DNA of 64,000 nt, taken from assembly GCA_041663205.1 (NCBI GenBank), contig JBAZQZ010000003.1, forward strand, positions 1 through 64,000, written 5' to 3'. The DNA comes from UM-FILTER-38-24 sp041663205. GTDB lineage: Bacteria; Patescibacteriota; Gracilibacteria; UBA1369; LOWO2-01-FULL-3. A model generated the notes under the pieces. The model searched no databases, was not told the origin of the DNA, and saw only the letters and a list, made by a program, of their open reading frames with translations. The position numbers were made by a program, and so were the translations under genes. Below are positions 63,275-64,000 of the stretch, one piece after another (position 1 is the stretch's first letter; each line of letters starts with the position of its first letter).

Positions 63275-63288
63275 TTTTATGGTATAAT
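63275..63288 (+). promoter_or_regulatory. Extended -10 promoter of the gene at 63315
   Basis: TATAAT lies at 63283-63288 with TGG immediately before it, an extended -10 element. No good -35 box is seen. The start codon follows 27 nt later. Confidence 0.55.
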
Positions 63289-63314
63289 TCTTAGATTAAT
63301 TTTTATTACGGATC

Positions 63315-64000
63315 ATGGGGGAATTGGAGTCACATAAGGGCAAAGAAGGGGAAAAACGGGTACCTGAAAAAAAGGCGGAAAATCCCGGACTTGGTGCGCG
63401 CCAAAATTTGGGGGCTGAGGTTGCTGATATTCTTGTGACTCCGAAAGTGCCGGTAGGGCCGGAGCAAGCGGAAAAGTCAAAGTTTGAAGAATATTTGGAG
63501 AAAATCGGGGATGAATTTCGCGGTATCGGGGTTGAATTTGATGTGAATGCTTATCGGGGTGCTTATCATATGTTTGGAGAGAAGGGCAAAAAGTTGTCGC
63601 CTGAGATGCTTTATGGCAGGATTGAGCCGTTTTTCAGGTTTGGAAGGTCGTCGCCGGTTGCAAAATCGAAACTTTATGAGGAGAGAAATACTGTGCTTTC
63701 AATTTTGGAACTTTATATGCTTGGTAAAGCTCGGGAGGCCGATAGTGCGATTTCAAAACTACTTGCGGATTTGGATGCGAAAATTTTGATGGATGGGTTG
63801 CAGACGACTGTCGGAATCAAATTTAACAATGCTCAGGTGGTGGAGTTTCTGTCTCTGCTGAAAGCCAATAAAATAACTTTGGCGGAGGCGAATAAATATG
63901 TCGTGGAAATTAAAAAACTTTCTCCGGAAAATTTTAAAGAATTAAAAAAATATAAAGATTTGCTTGCGGATAATTTGGTTGTGGTGATGTTGAGTTTGAA
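63315..64000 (+). CDS. Hypothetical protein, cut by the window end (at least 228 aa)
   Basis: The frame from the ATG at 63315 is open to the end of the window. The first 60 residues are Lys/Glu/Pro-rich and probably disordered (MGELESHKGKEGEKRVPEKK). After that comes a helical region with short motifs such as LYERNTVLSILELYMLGKAR-like text and many Leu/Lys/Glu repeats. No family recognised and no signal peptide visible. Its Gly/Glu-rich style matches other plus-strand unknowns here. Confidence 0.6.
   Translation, partial: MGELESHKGKEGEKRVPEKKAENPGLGARQNLGAEVADILVTPKVPVGPEQAEKSKFEEYLEKIGDEFRGIGVEFDVNAYRGAYHMFGEKGKKLSPEMLYGRIEPFFRFGRSSPVAKSKLYEERNTVLSILELYMLGKAREADSAISKLLADLDAKILMDGLQTTVGIKFNNAQVVEFLSLLKANKITLAEANKYVVEIKKLSPENFKELKKYKDLLADNLVVVMLSL

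Overview
This 64 kb window looks like chromosome from a candidate-phyla-radiation (Patescibacteria) bacterium, possibly of the Peregrinibacteria group. Three things support that. The long ribosomal-protein cluster has no rpmD (L30) between rpsE and rplO, a known CPR trait. Several ribosomal proteins carry short zinc motifs or Lys-rich extensions. Many genes are unrecognisable low-complexity proteins. TGA acts as a normal stop (tail gene at 67-69, pyrB, pyrE), which argues against the code-25 Gracilibacteria/Absconditabacteria. The exact phylum is inference. I found no rRNA, tRNA, CRISPR array or transposase gene.

Layout. 1-8063: the 3' tail of an unknown gene, a 934-aa sigma-70-like protein, and convergent to it a 1745-aa protein built of about eleven winged-helix-like modules followed by a long coiled coil. 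8155-15877: UMP synthesis, with carA on the minus strand and pyrB-pyrC-pyrD-pyrK-pyrE-pyrF on the plus strand. A VapBC-like toxin-antitoxin pair with its own promoter and palindromic operator sits between pyrE and pyrF. carB is not here. 15872-19366 (minus): rsmA, a DUF167 protein, a P-type-ATPase-like pseudoenzyme and trmD. 19354-19624: a nested inverted-repeat element between rpsI and trmD. 19629-36839 (minus): rpsI, rplM, rplQ, rpoA, rpsD, rpsK, rpsM, rpmJ, infA, map, adk, secY and the spc/S10 ribosomal genes up to rplC. Between adk and secY there is a lipoprotein gene and a two-gene HEPN-like module. 36840-40140: lineage-specific genes (one minus, three plus) split rpsJ from rplC and from tuf. 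40212-52840 (minus): tuf, fusA, rpsG, rpsL, rpoC, ssb, rpoB, with ssb unusually lying between rpoB and rpoC. 53099-55291: a predicted lipoprotein, a 69-aa protein and a LOG-family protein. 55297-63213 (minus): an ABC transporter pair, serS, efp, an EpmA-like protein, a second LOG protein, pgi and a KamA/EpmB-family radical-SAM protein. 63315-end: the start of an unknown gene.

Function. The bulk is growth machinery (RNA polymerase, ribosome, EF-Tu/EF-G/EF-P, SecY, Map, Adk) plus de novo pyrimidine synthesis. EF-P with an EpmA-like ligase and a KamA/EpmB-like aminomutase could form a beta-lysylation route for EF-P. Several strong promoters share a TTGACT -35 box, 16-17 nt spacing and a TATAAT-like -10 box, so the main sigma factor should read ordinary sigma-70 promoters.

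The best candidates for something new are the nested palindrome upstream of trmD, the 1745-aa modular protein facing the large sigma-like protein, the ATPase pseudoenzyme, the 56-aa/HEPN-like pair, and the paralogous genes inserted around rpsJ. Names rest on reading conserved motifs by eye. No database search was run.
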